Below are positions 1 through 5,903 of a stretch of DNA of 10,812 bases, piece by piece. The notes below the pieces were generated by a model that saw only the letters and a program-made list of their open reading frames with translations, searched no databases and had not been told where the DNA came from. The first letter of the stretch is position 1. Every line of letters starts with the position of its first letter. The translations under genes and the position numbers were made by a program. Source of the DNA: Verrucomicrobiota bacterium (lineage in GTDB: Bacteria; Verrucomicrobiota; Verrucomicrobiia; Limisphaerales; UBA11358). The stretch spans positions 1 through 10,812 of the forward strand of contig JAJPKI010000054.1 in assembly GCA_021323835.1 (NCBI GenBank), read 5' to 3'.

Positions 1-2
1 AA

Positions 3-560
3 TTATTTTTCGAGACGCGCTTCGCGGAAAATTCTTTTAGGCGGCTCGCGTTGACGGCGGGCATTGCGTTCACAACCTTTCTCGGCATCACGGCGGACAC
101 CGGCAGTCGCTGGACTTACAATCTTGTGAACCAATATCTCGACGAAAAAAATCCCGACCTCGCCGGCTGGATGCCGGACAAGGGCGGCATTTTTTATTCA
201 TCCGACATGACACTGTTTTATGAAACGTTTTTCCAAAATCCCGATGGCGATTGGAAATACATGCTCGGCTTTGAGCCGACGTGGATGCCGAAGGAAGATT
301 TTGATATTTATCACAGCATCTTGTGGAACGGTGGCGACTCGAAAGCTTACAAACCGTGGGTGGATAAGATGAAACCTGCCGACCGGCTCGTTATCCGCGG
401 CGGACGCAGCTCCGCGCCGAACATTCCACAATTGGAATGGAATTACGGCGTGAGCGGCGTGTGGGTCGGACGTTTGCCGCGTCCGGTTGAAAATGGAACT
501 ACCCCGCCAACAATTCCCGCAAAAATAAATTCGGTTCCCGAAACCAATTCAGCGCCGTGA
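3..560 (+). CDS. C-terminal part of a large membrane-associated protein, function unknown (5' end outside window)
   Basis: The reading frame is open from the left edge (from base 3) to a TGA at 558-560. The first usable start-like codon (TTG at 51) is therefore almost certainly internal, and this is the tail of a longer protein. The visible 185 residues begin with a basic stretch and one hydrophobic segment (roughly LALTAGIAFTTFLGI). A soluble, aromatic-rich domain follows, with FYSSDMTLFYETFF, LGFEPTWMPKEDF and a late VIRGG. The last ~25 residues are rich in Pro, Thr and Asn and look disordered. A membrane segment followed by such a domain is compatible with the C-terminal extracytoplasmic part of a polytopic GT-C-like or other multi-pass protein, but that is a guess. 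No catalytic motif is visible. It is the only convincing plus-strand gene in the window and overlaps the convergent PCD gene by 12 nt. Confidence 0.75.
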   Translation, partial: LFFETRFAENSFRRLALTAGIAFTTFLGITADTGSRWTYNLVNQYLDEKNPDLAGWMPDKGGIFYSSDMTLFYETFFQNPDGDWKYMLGFEPTWMPKEDFDIYHSILWNGGDSKAYKPWVDKMKPADRLVIRGGRSSAPNIPQLEWNYGVSGVWVGRLPRPVENGTTPPTIPAKINSVPETNSAP

Positions 561-836
561 CGCTTCGTCGAATTTTTTCGCCAGCGTAAAATCTTTTTCC
601 GTCAAACCGCCGGCGTCATGCGTCGTGAGCGCGAGCGTGACTTTGTTCCAGCGGATGTCAATATCCGGATGATGCCATTCGTGTTCGGCAATTTCGGCAA
701 TGGCATTTACAAATTTGATTGCCAACGGAAAATCTTTGAATTGAAACGTGCGCGAAATGATTTGGCCGTTTTGTTTCCATTCGGGAATTTCTGCGAGCGC
801 GGATTTGATTTGTGCGGCGTCCATTTTCAAAACCAT
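549..836 (-). CDS. Pterin-4a-carbinolamine dehydratase (PCD/DCoH family)
   Basis: The 95-residue product matches the usual ~95-115 residue length of PCD enzymes. These dehydrate 4a-hydroxy-tetrahydrobiopterin to quinonoid dihydropterin in the cytoplasm, usually to recycle the cofactor of aromatic amino acid hydroxylases. The family signature is complete: EHEWHHPDIDIRWNKV at residues 51-66, then LTTHDAGGLTEKD at 70-82. His55, His56 and His73 have the same 18-residue spacing as the catalytic His61/His62/His79 of DCoH. Two starts are possible. The ATG at 836 lies inside the end of the upstream TM2 gene. Met5 (ATG at 824) sits 2 nt after that gene's TGA. Either implies translational coupling to the membrane-protein cassette, and neither has a clear Shine-Dalgarno sequence. 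No phenylalanine hydroxylase gene is in the window, so the physiological substrate is open. The 3' end overlaps the convergent plus-strand gene by 12 nt. Confidence 0.93.
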   Translation of the reverse strand: MVLKMDAAQIKSALAEIPEWKQNGQIISRTFQFKDFPLAIKFVNAIAEIAEHEWHHPDIDIRWNKVTLALTTHDAGGLTEKDFTLAKKFDEASRR

Positions 837-1309
837 TCTTTGCCGCCGTCCACATAAATGCGGACGAATTCCTCGTCCGATTTCGTGAGATAAATGATGC
901 CTTCAATCAGGCCGATGACGTGAATGACGCCGTAAGCCGGCCAAAGAATTCCGCAGGTCAAAAATCCTCCGACAAGGCTCATAAGGCCGACGGCCAGCAT
1001 GACGCCGCCCGCGCTGCTGTAGCCGAGAATGAATTTATGCACGCCAAGTCCGCCCAGCAGAATGCCGCAAATGCCGGCGGGAATTTTATTGGAGGCGCGT
1101 GCAGAATTGATTTGCGGCGGCGGCGAAATGGTTGGCGGTGTTTTGCCGGAAAAAATTTCCGGAAATGAATTCAACGGTTTCCAATCGCTCGCGCCTTCGT
1201 TTTGCACGAGCGTGTGGGCGTTGACGCGATTTTCCGCGAGCCACACGCGGATTTGTTCTGCTCTGACCGGCCCATAAGTTTTTCCGTCGGCTCCGATGAA
1301 TTTATACAT
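827..1309 (-). CDS. GYF_2 (DUF4339) plus TM2-domain membrane protein
   Basis: The frame is open to 1423, but I choose the ATG at 1307-1309, giving 160 residues. The GYF_2 domain then starts at the same place as in its paralogue at 1688-2320, and the start sits 4 nt after the preceding gene's TAA. The longer version would add an Arg-rich segment that is only a shadow of that gene. Residues 1-52 are a GYF_2 domain (MYKFIGADGKTYGPV, then RVWLAENRVN, ending at SFPEIF). Residues 57-66 are a Pro-rich linker (TPPTISPPPQ). Residues 75-145 are a TM2-type domain with the characteristic GGLGVHKFILG turn, here with three hydrophobic stretches. The C-terminal tail is charged. GYF_2 domains are presumed protein-interaction modules and TM2 proteins have no settled bacterial function. 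The product should be an inner-membrane protein with a cytoplasmic N-terminal domain. Its stop overlaps the longer possible start of PCD. Confidence 0.88.
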   Translation of the reverse strand: MYKFIGADGKTYGPVRAEQIRVWLAENRVNAHTLVQNEGASDWKPLNSFPEIFSGKTPPTISPPPQINSARASNKIPAGICGILLGGLGVHKFILGYSSAGGVMLAVGLMSLVGGFLTCGILWPAYGVIHVIGLIEGIIYLTKSDEEFVRIYVDGGKEWF

Positions 1310-1313
1310 AGGA

Positions 1314-1688
1314 TTATCTCGCCAGTTTCGGCGGCGCATTTTTATTTTCTTCGCGCAATAATCTTCGCGCATCAATCCACATCTGCGCGCTGGTAACCAG
1401 CGACCAAAGCCAGGACGCGCCAAAAAAATAAATTCCCCAGTTCAGCGTCCAGCCATGCGTGTTCGGCGGCGCCGATTCCTCCGCCGCGAGCAAAAACATG
1501 CGATAAATAAAAACGCCCAGCCAAAACATCACGAGGCCAAAACCGGCGAGCGCCAAAATCAATTGCCCCGTTCCGGCAATCCGTCGTCGCGCCATGAGCG
1601 AGCCCAGCCCGGGCGTGGCAAAAAGATTAATAACGATGCCAATGAACAAGCGATTTGAAGTCAAAGCTGCTGGCGTTCCATTTGACAT
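1314..1688 (-). CDS. Small integral membrane protein, unknown function
   Basis: This 124-residue hydrophobic protein is called from the ATG at 1686-1688. That ATG shares one base with the TGA of the upstream GYF_2 gene (TGATG), a typical coupling junction. Longer starts up to 1772 would only re-read that upstream gene. Visible are an N-terminal segment with NLFATPGLGSLMARRR, a long hydrophobic stretch at about 41-67, another at about 83-103, and a basic Lys/Arg/Pro-rich tail (DARRLLREENKN). The PGLGSLMARR turn resembles the first-loop motifs of TM2-like small membrane proteins, so a distant relation is possible, but I cannot place it in a named family. Unlike its two neighbours it has no GYF_2 domain. 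The gene is sandwiched between them with a 1-nt overlap on one side and a 4-nt gap on the other, so it is probably made together with them. Confidence 0.8.
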   Translation of the reverse strand: MSNGTPAALTSNRLFIGIVINLFATPGLGSLMARRRIAGTGQLILALAGFGLVMFWLGVFIYRMFLLAAEESAPPNTHGWTLNWGIYFFGASWLWSLVTSAQMWIDARRLLREENKNAPPKLAR

Positions 1689-1690
1689 CA
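1686..1690 (-). other. Stop-start coupling junction TGATG
   Basis: On the minus strand the TGA ending the GYF_2 protein gene (1690-1688) and the ATG of the next gene (1688-1686) share the A. No Shine-Dalgarno sequence is obvious just upstream, so re-initiation by the terminating ribosome is the likely route of translation. Confidence 0.8.
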
Positions 1691-2320
1691 ATTGAAATGA
1701 ATTTTCACGTCGCGCTTGCTTAACACGACGAGCGCCCAAATGCCAAAGGGCAATGTGAGCAGTCCGCAGCACGGCGTGACGCAGGGAATCACCGCCAGCA
1801 CCGCGCCCGTGAACGCAAAGGCGTAATTTTTCAGCGCCAACATGCGAATGGCGGCGACCAAAACCACTGCAGCCATCAGAATTTGAAAAAGATTTGTGAA
1901 AATGCCAACCGGGCCGGAAACCGAATGCAAAATTTGTTGCATTTGCGGGTCGTTGAACTGCGGCATGTTAGCATACATTTGCATCGTGGCGTTGTATCGA
2001 ATCAAACCGATGATGCCAAAAAATATTTCCACTGCTGCAGTGACAATTAGCGCAATCGCCGGCGCTTTCACTGCCGAATCCGCGTGTTCACGAGACGTGT
2101 CGGCGAATGGAGTTAACACCGTCGGCGATGACGCAGCGGTGCGTTGGCCGAAAACATCGGCAAATTCAGGGAAAGTCGAAAGCGGATGAAAATCCGGGTC
2201 GGTTTCGGATTTAACCATTGTCTGGCCGTTGACGCGGCCTTCAGAAATCCATTTGCGCAAATCGTCGCCCGAAACCGGGCCGTATTGTTTGCCGTCGCCG
2301 CCGATGATGGTATAAGTCAT
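1688..2320 (-). CDS. GYF_2 (DUF4339)-domain multi-pass membrane protein
   Basis: The 210-residue product has a GYF_2 domain at residues 1-56 (MTYTIIGGDGKQYGPV, LRKWISEGRVNGQTMV, FPEFADVF). A ~30-residue polar linker follows, then a membrane region with hydrophobic segments at about 87-107, 137-160, 166-181 and 184-201. Between the last two lies a Cys/Pro cluster, PCVTPCCG (179-186), followed by LPFGIWALVVL and a short basic tail ending in KIHFN. The Met-rich, polar loop at about 112-133 probably faces outside. GYF_2 domains are thought to bind other proteins, and the role of this fusion is unknown. The start is the ATG at 2318-2320, with a purine-rich AAAGAAA about 5 nt upstream, the nearest thing to a ribosome site in this cassette. 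It lies 60 nt after the dprA stop and is the first gene of the three-gene membrane cassette. Confidence 0.88.
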   Translation of the reverse strand: MTYTIIGGDGKQYGPVSGDDLRKWISEGRVNGQTMVKSETDPDFHPLSTFPEFADVFGQRTAASSPTVLTPFADTSREHADSAVKAPAIALIVTAAVEIFFGIIGLIRYNATMQMYANMPQFNDPQMQQILHSVSGPVGIFTNLFQILMAAVVLVAAIRMLALKNYAFAFTGAVLAVIPCVTPCCGLLTLPFGIWALVVLSKRDVKIHFN

Positions 2321-2380
2321 AATTTTCTTTGCGTTTGCCGTGTTCTAATTTATTACGCGCAGCGGCGCAAGCTGTTTCGC

Positions 2381-3487
2381 CTACAAATTTTTCACAAAAA
2401 CTTTTCCCGGCAATTGTTTTACCACGCGTTTCATCTCCAAACTTAACAACGCCACGCTCACCGCCGAGCTCGGCAAGCCGCTGTCGCGAATGATTTCGTC
2501 AATCGCCCGTTCGTCGCCGTCGAGCGCGTCAAAAACTTTTTGTTCGTTCGCCGACAATTCCAGCGCGGGCAGAATTCCCGTTTCACCCGGCGACGGCGGT
2601 TTATTCGACGACGGAAATAAATATTCGAACTCGCTCAAAATATCTTCCGCGCCTTCGCAAAGTTTCGCACCTTTTTTGATTAAATCGTGACAGCCTTTGC
2701 TGCGCGGCGAATCAATTCGTCCCGGCACGGCGAAAACTTGTCGGCCATATTCCGTTGCAAAATTAGACGTGATGAGCGCGCCGCTGTGCAAATCTGCTTC
2801 GACGACAACTGTTCCCAAAGTCATTCCGGCAACAATTCGATTGCGAATGGGAAAACTTTGCTTGTCCGCCGGCCGATTGAACGGAAATTGCGTGATCACC
2901 GCGCCGTTCTCGGAAATGCGCTGGAATAATTCCGCATTTTCCGCCGGCGCAATTAAATTTATGCCGGTTCCCAAAACTGCGACCGTTCTTCCTTTTGCGC
3001 TCAACGCGCCTTGATGCGCCGCCGTGTCAATGCCGCGCGCGCCGCCGCTGACGACTGTCACACCGACGTAAGCGAGTTGATACGCGAGCTTGCGCGCGGT
3101 TTCAATTCCGTAATGCGTCGTCTGCCGTGAGCCAACCATCGCCACGGCATTTTTGTCCTTCACCGTCAATTCGCCTTTGACGTAAAGCACAAGCGGCGGG
3201 TCATAAATCTCGCGCAGCATCGCAGGATAATTTTCGTCGGAAGAAATCAAAACGTGACAACCGAAGTCGGAAATGCGTTTCAATTCACCGGCAAGGTCAA
3301 CGGATTTTTCCCAATTGCGAATGGATTCGGCAACTTCTTCGCCGATGTTACGAACGCGAAGCAATTCGGATTTCAATGCGGCGAGGATTTTCGGCGCTTC
3401 ACCAAAATGTTCGAGCAACAGCCGCGCGCGAACCGGCCCCACATGGTCAATCATGTTCAGCGCCACGAGCGCTTCCCGCGAGTCCAT
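2381..3487 (-). CDS. dprA: DNA processing protein DprA (RecA loader on single-stranded DNA)
   Basis: The 368-residue length is typical of full-length DprA/Smf. In the cytoplasm it binds incoming single-stranded DNA during natural transformation and loads RecA. Domains in order: an N-terminal helix-hairpin-helix/SAM-like region (about 5-60), the Rossmann-like DprA core (about 75-290) and a C-terminal winged-helix domain (about 308-368). Core motifs visible are VGSR (118-121), SGGARGID (147-154), GTG (173-175), FPIRNRIVAG (212-221), HSGALITSNFA (234-244) and VPG (254-256). All are intact, so the protein should be functional. A short Pro-rich linker precedes the winged helix. The ATG at 3487 gives a normal N-terminus; a purine-rich AAGGGCG lies about 13 nt upstream, rather far for a Shine-Dalgarno site. 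No other competence gene is in the window. Confidence 0.97.
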   Translation of the reverse strand: MDSREALVALNMIDHVGPVRARLLLEHFGEAPKILAALKSELLRVRNIGEEVAESIRNWEKSVDLAGELKRISDFGCHVLISSDENYPAMLREIYDPPLVLYVKGELTVKDKNAVAMVGSRQTTHYGIETARKLAYQLAYVGVTVVSGGARGIDTAAHQGALSAKGRTVAVLGTGINLIAPAENAELFQRISENGAVITQFPFNRPADKQSFPIRNRIVAGMTLGTVVVEADLHSGALITSNFATEYGRQVFAVPGRIDSPRSKGCHDLIKKGAKLCEGAEDILSEFEYLFPSSNKPPSPGETGILPALELSANEQKVFDALDGDERAIDEIIRDSGLPSSAVSVALLSLEMKRVVKQLPGKVFVKNL

Positions 3488-3867
3488 GCGCGAAATTAAA
3501 CGCCCTTGTCAGGCAAAACGCAATCTCCGAAAACGCCGCTGTGCTTTGCCGAACATCAGCGTCCAATCATTTTCAAGACAATGAAAATGAGAAGAGCGCC
3601 CCCGAGCCCGCCACCAAACAGCAAATATAGAAAGGCCCAGCCGGCGGCCGCAAATATAGGTGTAATCATGAGTAACATAATTCTTTTGTAGCGTTTGAAA
3701 TGCCAATGAATTTTGGGAAATGAAATTACGGTGAACACCCCAGTCGCAGGAAAATGTTTTGCAGCTAAAATTGCAGCATGAAAAAAGAACTTATCAGCCG
3801 CGATTTTCTTTACGGTCTGCTGGCATTTTGCGCGACCTTCAGAATTCTCCAGTTCTTTGTGAATTGA
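3488..3867. other. 380-nt stretch between ftsY and dprA
   Basis: This stretch separates the ftsY stop from the dprA start. It holds one possible 40-residue minus-strand ORF (3556-3678). It also holds a 29-codon plus-strand ORF (3778-3867) with a Lys-rich start and hydrophobic middle that ends exactly where ftsY ends. An open frame of that size is expected by chance, so I do not call it a gene. It is the largest non-coding gap in the window and the natural place for the dprA promoter, but I cannot pick out a convincing -35/-10 pair. I see no strong hairpin followed by a T-run that would terminate ftsY transcription. Confidence 0.6.
3556..3678 (-). CDS. Possible small hydrophobic membrane peptide (40 aa)
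   Basis: The ORF encodes 40 residues from the ATG at 3676-3678 (MLLMITPIFAAAG...) to a TGA at 3556. Two hydrophobic stretches (about 3-20 and 26-37) meet at a glycine-rich turn, LFGGGLGGALLIF, and the product ends in a basic KMIGR. This is a plausible two-helix hairpin membrane peptide. AAAAGAA lies about 3 nt upstream of the ATG. The frame is open further upstream to an ATG at 3738, which would add 20 basic/aromatic residues, and an internal ATG at 3669 would remove three. It lies alone between ftsY and dprA. I recognise no family. The composition is more protein-like than a chance frame, but the length makes it uncertain. Confidence 0.4.
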   Translation of the reverse strand: MLLMITPIFAAAGWAFLYLLFGGGLGGALLIFIVLKMIGR

Positions 3868-4779
3868 TTATTCTGCGAATAACGCTTCGGCAAATTGTTT
3901 CGCGTCGAACGGCTGCAAATCGTCCGCCTGCTCCCCGAGGCCGATAAATTTAATCGGCAAATTTAATTCCTTCTGAATCGCCACAACCATTCCGCCTTTG
4001 CTCGTTCCGTCCAATTTCGTCACGACCAATCCCGTGAGCGGAACAGCTTTGTTAAATTCGCGCGCCTGATTCAGCGCGTTCATGCCAGTCGTCGCATCGA
4101 GCACGAGCAAAACTTCGTGCGGCGCGCCCGGCAATTGCTTACCAATGACGCGATGCAATTTTTGCAATTCCTGCATTAAATTACTTTTCGTGTGCAAACG
4201 TCCGGCAGTATCAATGAACAAATAACTCGCTTTGCGCGATTGCGCAGCGGTGACGGCGTCGTGAGCCACCGCCGCCGCGTCCGCGCCGTAAGCGCTGGCG
4301 ATGACTTCGATTTTTAGTTTCTGTCCCCACAATTTCAATTGCTCAATCGCTGCCGCGCGGAACGTGTCGCATGCAGCAAGTAAAACCGATTTCTTTTGCG
4401 ATTGAAAATAATTCGCCAGCTTCGCGCTCGTCGTTGTTTTGCCAGTGCCGTTCACGCCGACGATGGAAACAACACAAACGCCGTCGGGAATTTCTTTTAA
4501 TTTTGGATTTGCCCATGAAAGTGATTTTTCAATTTCATTTCGCGCAATTGCAAAAACATCCAACCCCGCGCCGCCTTGCGTTTCGTAATTTTTTTTGACG
4601 GCAGAAATGATTTGTCCCGTCATCGCCAAACCCAAATCCGCGCCAATTAACGCGGTTTCCAATTCTTCCAGCGTCGCCGTGTCCATTTTGGGCGAGCGCG
4701 TGACGATGCGCTTGATTTCGTGCGCGAGCTTGCTGTGCGTTTTGGCAAGGCCGGTTTTAAACTTTTCAAAAAATCCCAT
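3868..4779 (-). CDS. ftsY: Signal recognition particle receptor FtsY
   Basis: This 303-residue SRP GTPase docks ribosome-SRP complexes at the inner membrane for co-translational insertion. The NG core is complete: a helical N domain at about 5-90, P-loop GVNGTGKT (108-115), DTFRAAA (138-144), DTAGR (190-194), TKLDG (254-258) followed by SKGG, and the closing GLGEQADDLQPFD (280-292). The FtsY-type GVNGTGKTTT and DLQPF ending separate it from Ffh, which would also carry an M domain. The long acidic A domain of enterobacterial FtsY is absent. The protein begins with MGFFEKFKTGLAKT, a short amphipathic segment that in many lineages is enough for membrane binding. The ATG start has no visible Shine-Dalgarno sequence. 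It is 29 nt downstream of the radical SAM gene, so co-transcription is likely. Confidence 0.97.
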   Translation of the reverse strand: MGFFEKFKTGLAKTHSKLAHEIKRIVTRSPKMDTATLEELETALIGADLGLAMTGQIISAVKKNYETQGGAGLDVFAIARNEIEKSLSWANPKLKEIPDGVCVVSIVGVNGTGKTTTSAKLANYFQSQKKSVLLAACDTFRAAAIEQLKLWGQKLKIEVIASAYGADAAAVAHDAVTAAQSRKASYLFIDTAGRLHTKSNLMQELQKLHRVIGKQLPGAPHEVLLVLDATTGMNALNQAREFNKAVPLTGLVVTKLDGTSKGGMVVAIQKELNLPIKFIGLGEQADDLQPFDAKQFAEALFAE

Positions 4780-4808
4780 TTGCAGAATTTAGCCGCGAAT
4801 TTGCGGAA

Positions 4809-5867
4809 TTAAAATAACGAAAGCTGATTTCCGCCCGGCCTGCGAAAATGTTCCGTTGAAAGTTCGCCGCGCTCGTCGGCAAATCCGGCTTTGCGTTTGG
4901 CGACTTCAAACATTTGCGCGATTTGTTCGGCGAAAATGCCTTCGCCGCGCATTCGTTTGCCCCATTGCGCGTCATACATTTTGCCGCCGCGCATGGCTTT
5001 AATGCGATTCAAAACTTTTTCTTTCCGCTCGGGAAAATGCGTTTCCAGCCATTTTTCAAACAGCGGAGCGTTCGCATACGGCAATCGCACAATCGTAAAC
5101 CCGGCGGAAATCGCGCCGGCTTCGCGCGCGGCTTTCAGAATCGCTGGCATTTCATGGTCGGTCAGGCCGGGAATAATCGGCGCGACATTCACGCTCACGG
5201 GAATTTTTGCTTCGGCCAGTCTGCGAATTGCCGCCAGCCGCGCAACCGGCGGCGACGTTCGCGGCTCCATGACTTTGCGCAAATCTTTGTCGAGCGTCGT
5301 CACGGAAACGGTGACGCTGGCGCAATTGTATTTGGCCAATTCCGAAAGCACGTCAATGTCGCGCGTCACGAGAAAATTTTTGGTAATGATGGCGACTGGA
5401 TTTCGAAATTCCGCGAGCGCTTCGAGGCAGCGCCGGGTGATTTTTAATTTTCGTTCCACCGGCTGATAGCAATCGGTGTTGCCGCTCATCACGAGAATTT
5501 GCGGTTTCCATTTCGTTGACGACAATTCCGCGCGCAACAGTTCCGGCGCGTTTGGTTTGACCATGATTTTGGTTTCGAAATCAAGGCCGCTGGAAAATCC
5601 TAAATACTCATGCGTTGGCCGCGCGTAACAATAAATGCAGCCGTGCTCGCAACCGCGATACGGATTCAAACTCGCGTTGAAGCCGATGTCGGGGCTGTCG
5701 TTGTAGGCAATTGCGGTTTTGCTATGGTCAACGAGAAATTGTGTCCGTGGCGAAATGTCTTCTTCAGGATTCCAATCTTCATCGCGTTCCAAATGGATTT
5801 TCTCGAAACGATTCGCCGGATTTTCCGGCGCTCCGCGATGTTGTGAAATCAATTGTTCCGCTTGCAC
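4809..5867 (-). CDS. Radical SAM protein of the SplB-like/PA0069 family
   Basis: The 352-residue product carries the radical SAM iron-sulfur motif CEHGCIYC (Cys73, Cys77, Cys80) within LNPYRGCEHGCIYCYARP. That context is typical of COG1533 (spore photoproduct lyase-related) proteins of the PA0069/Rv2578c type. Further matches are the N-terminal RGAPENPANRFE (11-22), VMSGNTDCYQPVERK (126-140), ITKNFLVTRD, SVTTLDKDLRKVMEPR (188-203), VAPIIPGLTD (228-237) and a C-terminus ending GNQLSLF. The reaction is unknown for this family. It is not a spore lyase here, because nothing suggests sporulation. The start I take is GTG at 5867: an in-frame TAA lies 9 nt further upstream and no ATG is available before the conserved RGAPENP region. 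It follows the last anchored paralogue by 36 nt and precedes ftsY by 29 nt. Confidence 0.93.
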   Translation of the reverse strand: MQAEQLISQHRGAPENPANRFEKIHLERDEDWNPEEDISPRTQFLVDHSKTAIAYNDSPDIGFNASLNPYRGCEHGCIYCYARPTHEYLGFSSGLDFETKIMVKPNAPELLRAELSSTKWKPQILVMSGNTDCYQPVERKLKITRRCLEALAEFRNPVAIITKNFLVTRDIDVLSELAKYNCASVTVSVTTLDKDLRKVMEPRTSPPVARLAAIRRLAEAKIPVSVNVAPIIPGLTDHEMPAILKAAREAGAISAGFTIVRLPYANAPLFEKWLETHFPERKEKVLNRIKAMRGGKMYDAQWGKRMRGEGIFAEQIAQMFEVAKRKAGFADERGELSTEHFRRPGGNQLSLF

Positions 5868-5903
5868 ACAGGCAGTTTAACACACGATGCAAACGCGAAA
5901 AAA

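Noticed and set aside
1310..1423. N-terminal extension of the TM2 protein to 1423
   Set aside because: The extra 38 residues are Arg-rich, overlap the upstream gene in another frame and are absent from the paralogous GYF_2 protein.
1689..1772. N-terminal extension of the 1314-1688 membrane protein to 1772
   Set aside because: The added residues re-read the end of the GYF_2 gene out of frame. The ATG at 1688 at a TGATG junction is the better start.
2321..2380. Possible promoter or terminator between dprA and the GYF_2 gene
   Set aside because: An A/T-rich TAATAAAT is present, but there is no matching -35 at proper spacing. The CAGC/GCTG inverted repeat is only four pairs.
3512..3550. Possible hairpin GGCAAA...TTTGCC upstream of dprA
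   Set aside because: Only about six pairs with a loop of more than 20 nt and no T-run on either strand. Not a credible terminator.
3778..3867. Plus-strand 29-codon ORF (MKKELISRDF...) ending exactly at the ftsY stop
   Set aside because: Too short to distinguish from chance, with no ribosome site and no context. Kept only as a note in the intergenic entry.
4891..5466. Plus-strand 191- and 177-codon open frames over the radical SAM gene
   Set aside because: Both lie inside a gene with an intact CxxxCxxC motif on the minus strand. The translations look like random Arg/Ser-rich sequence.
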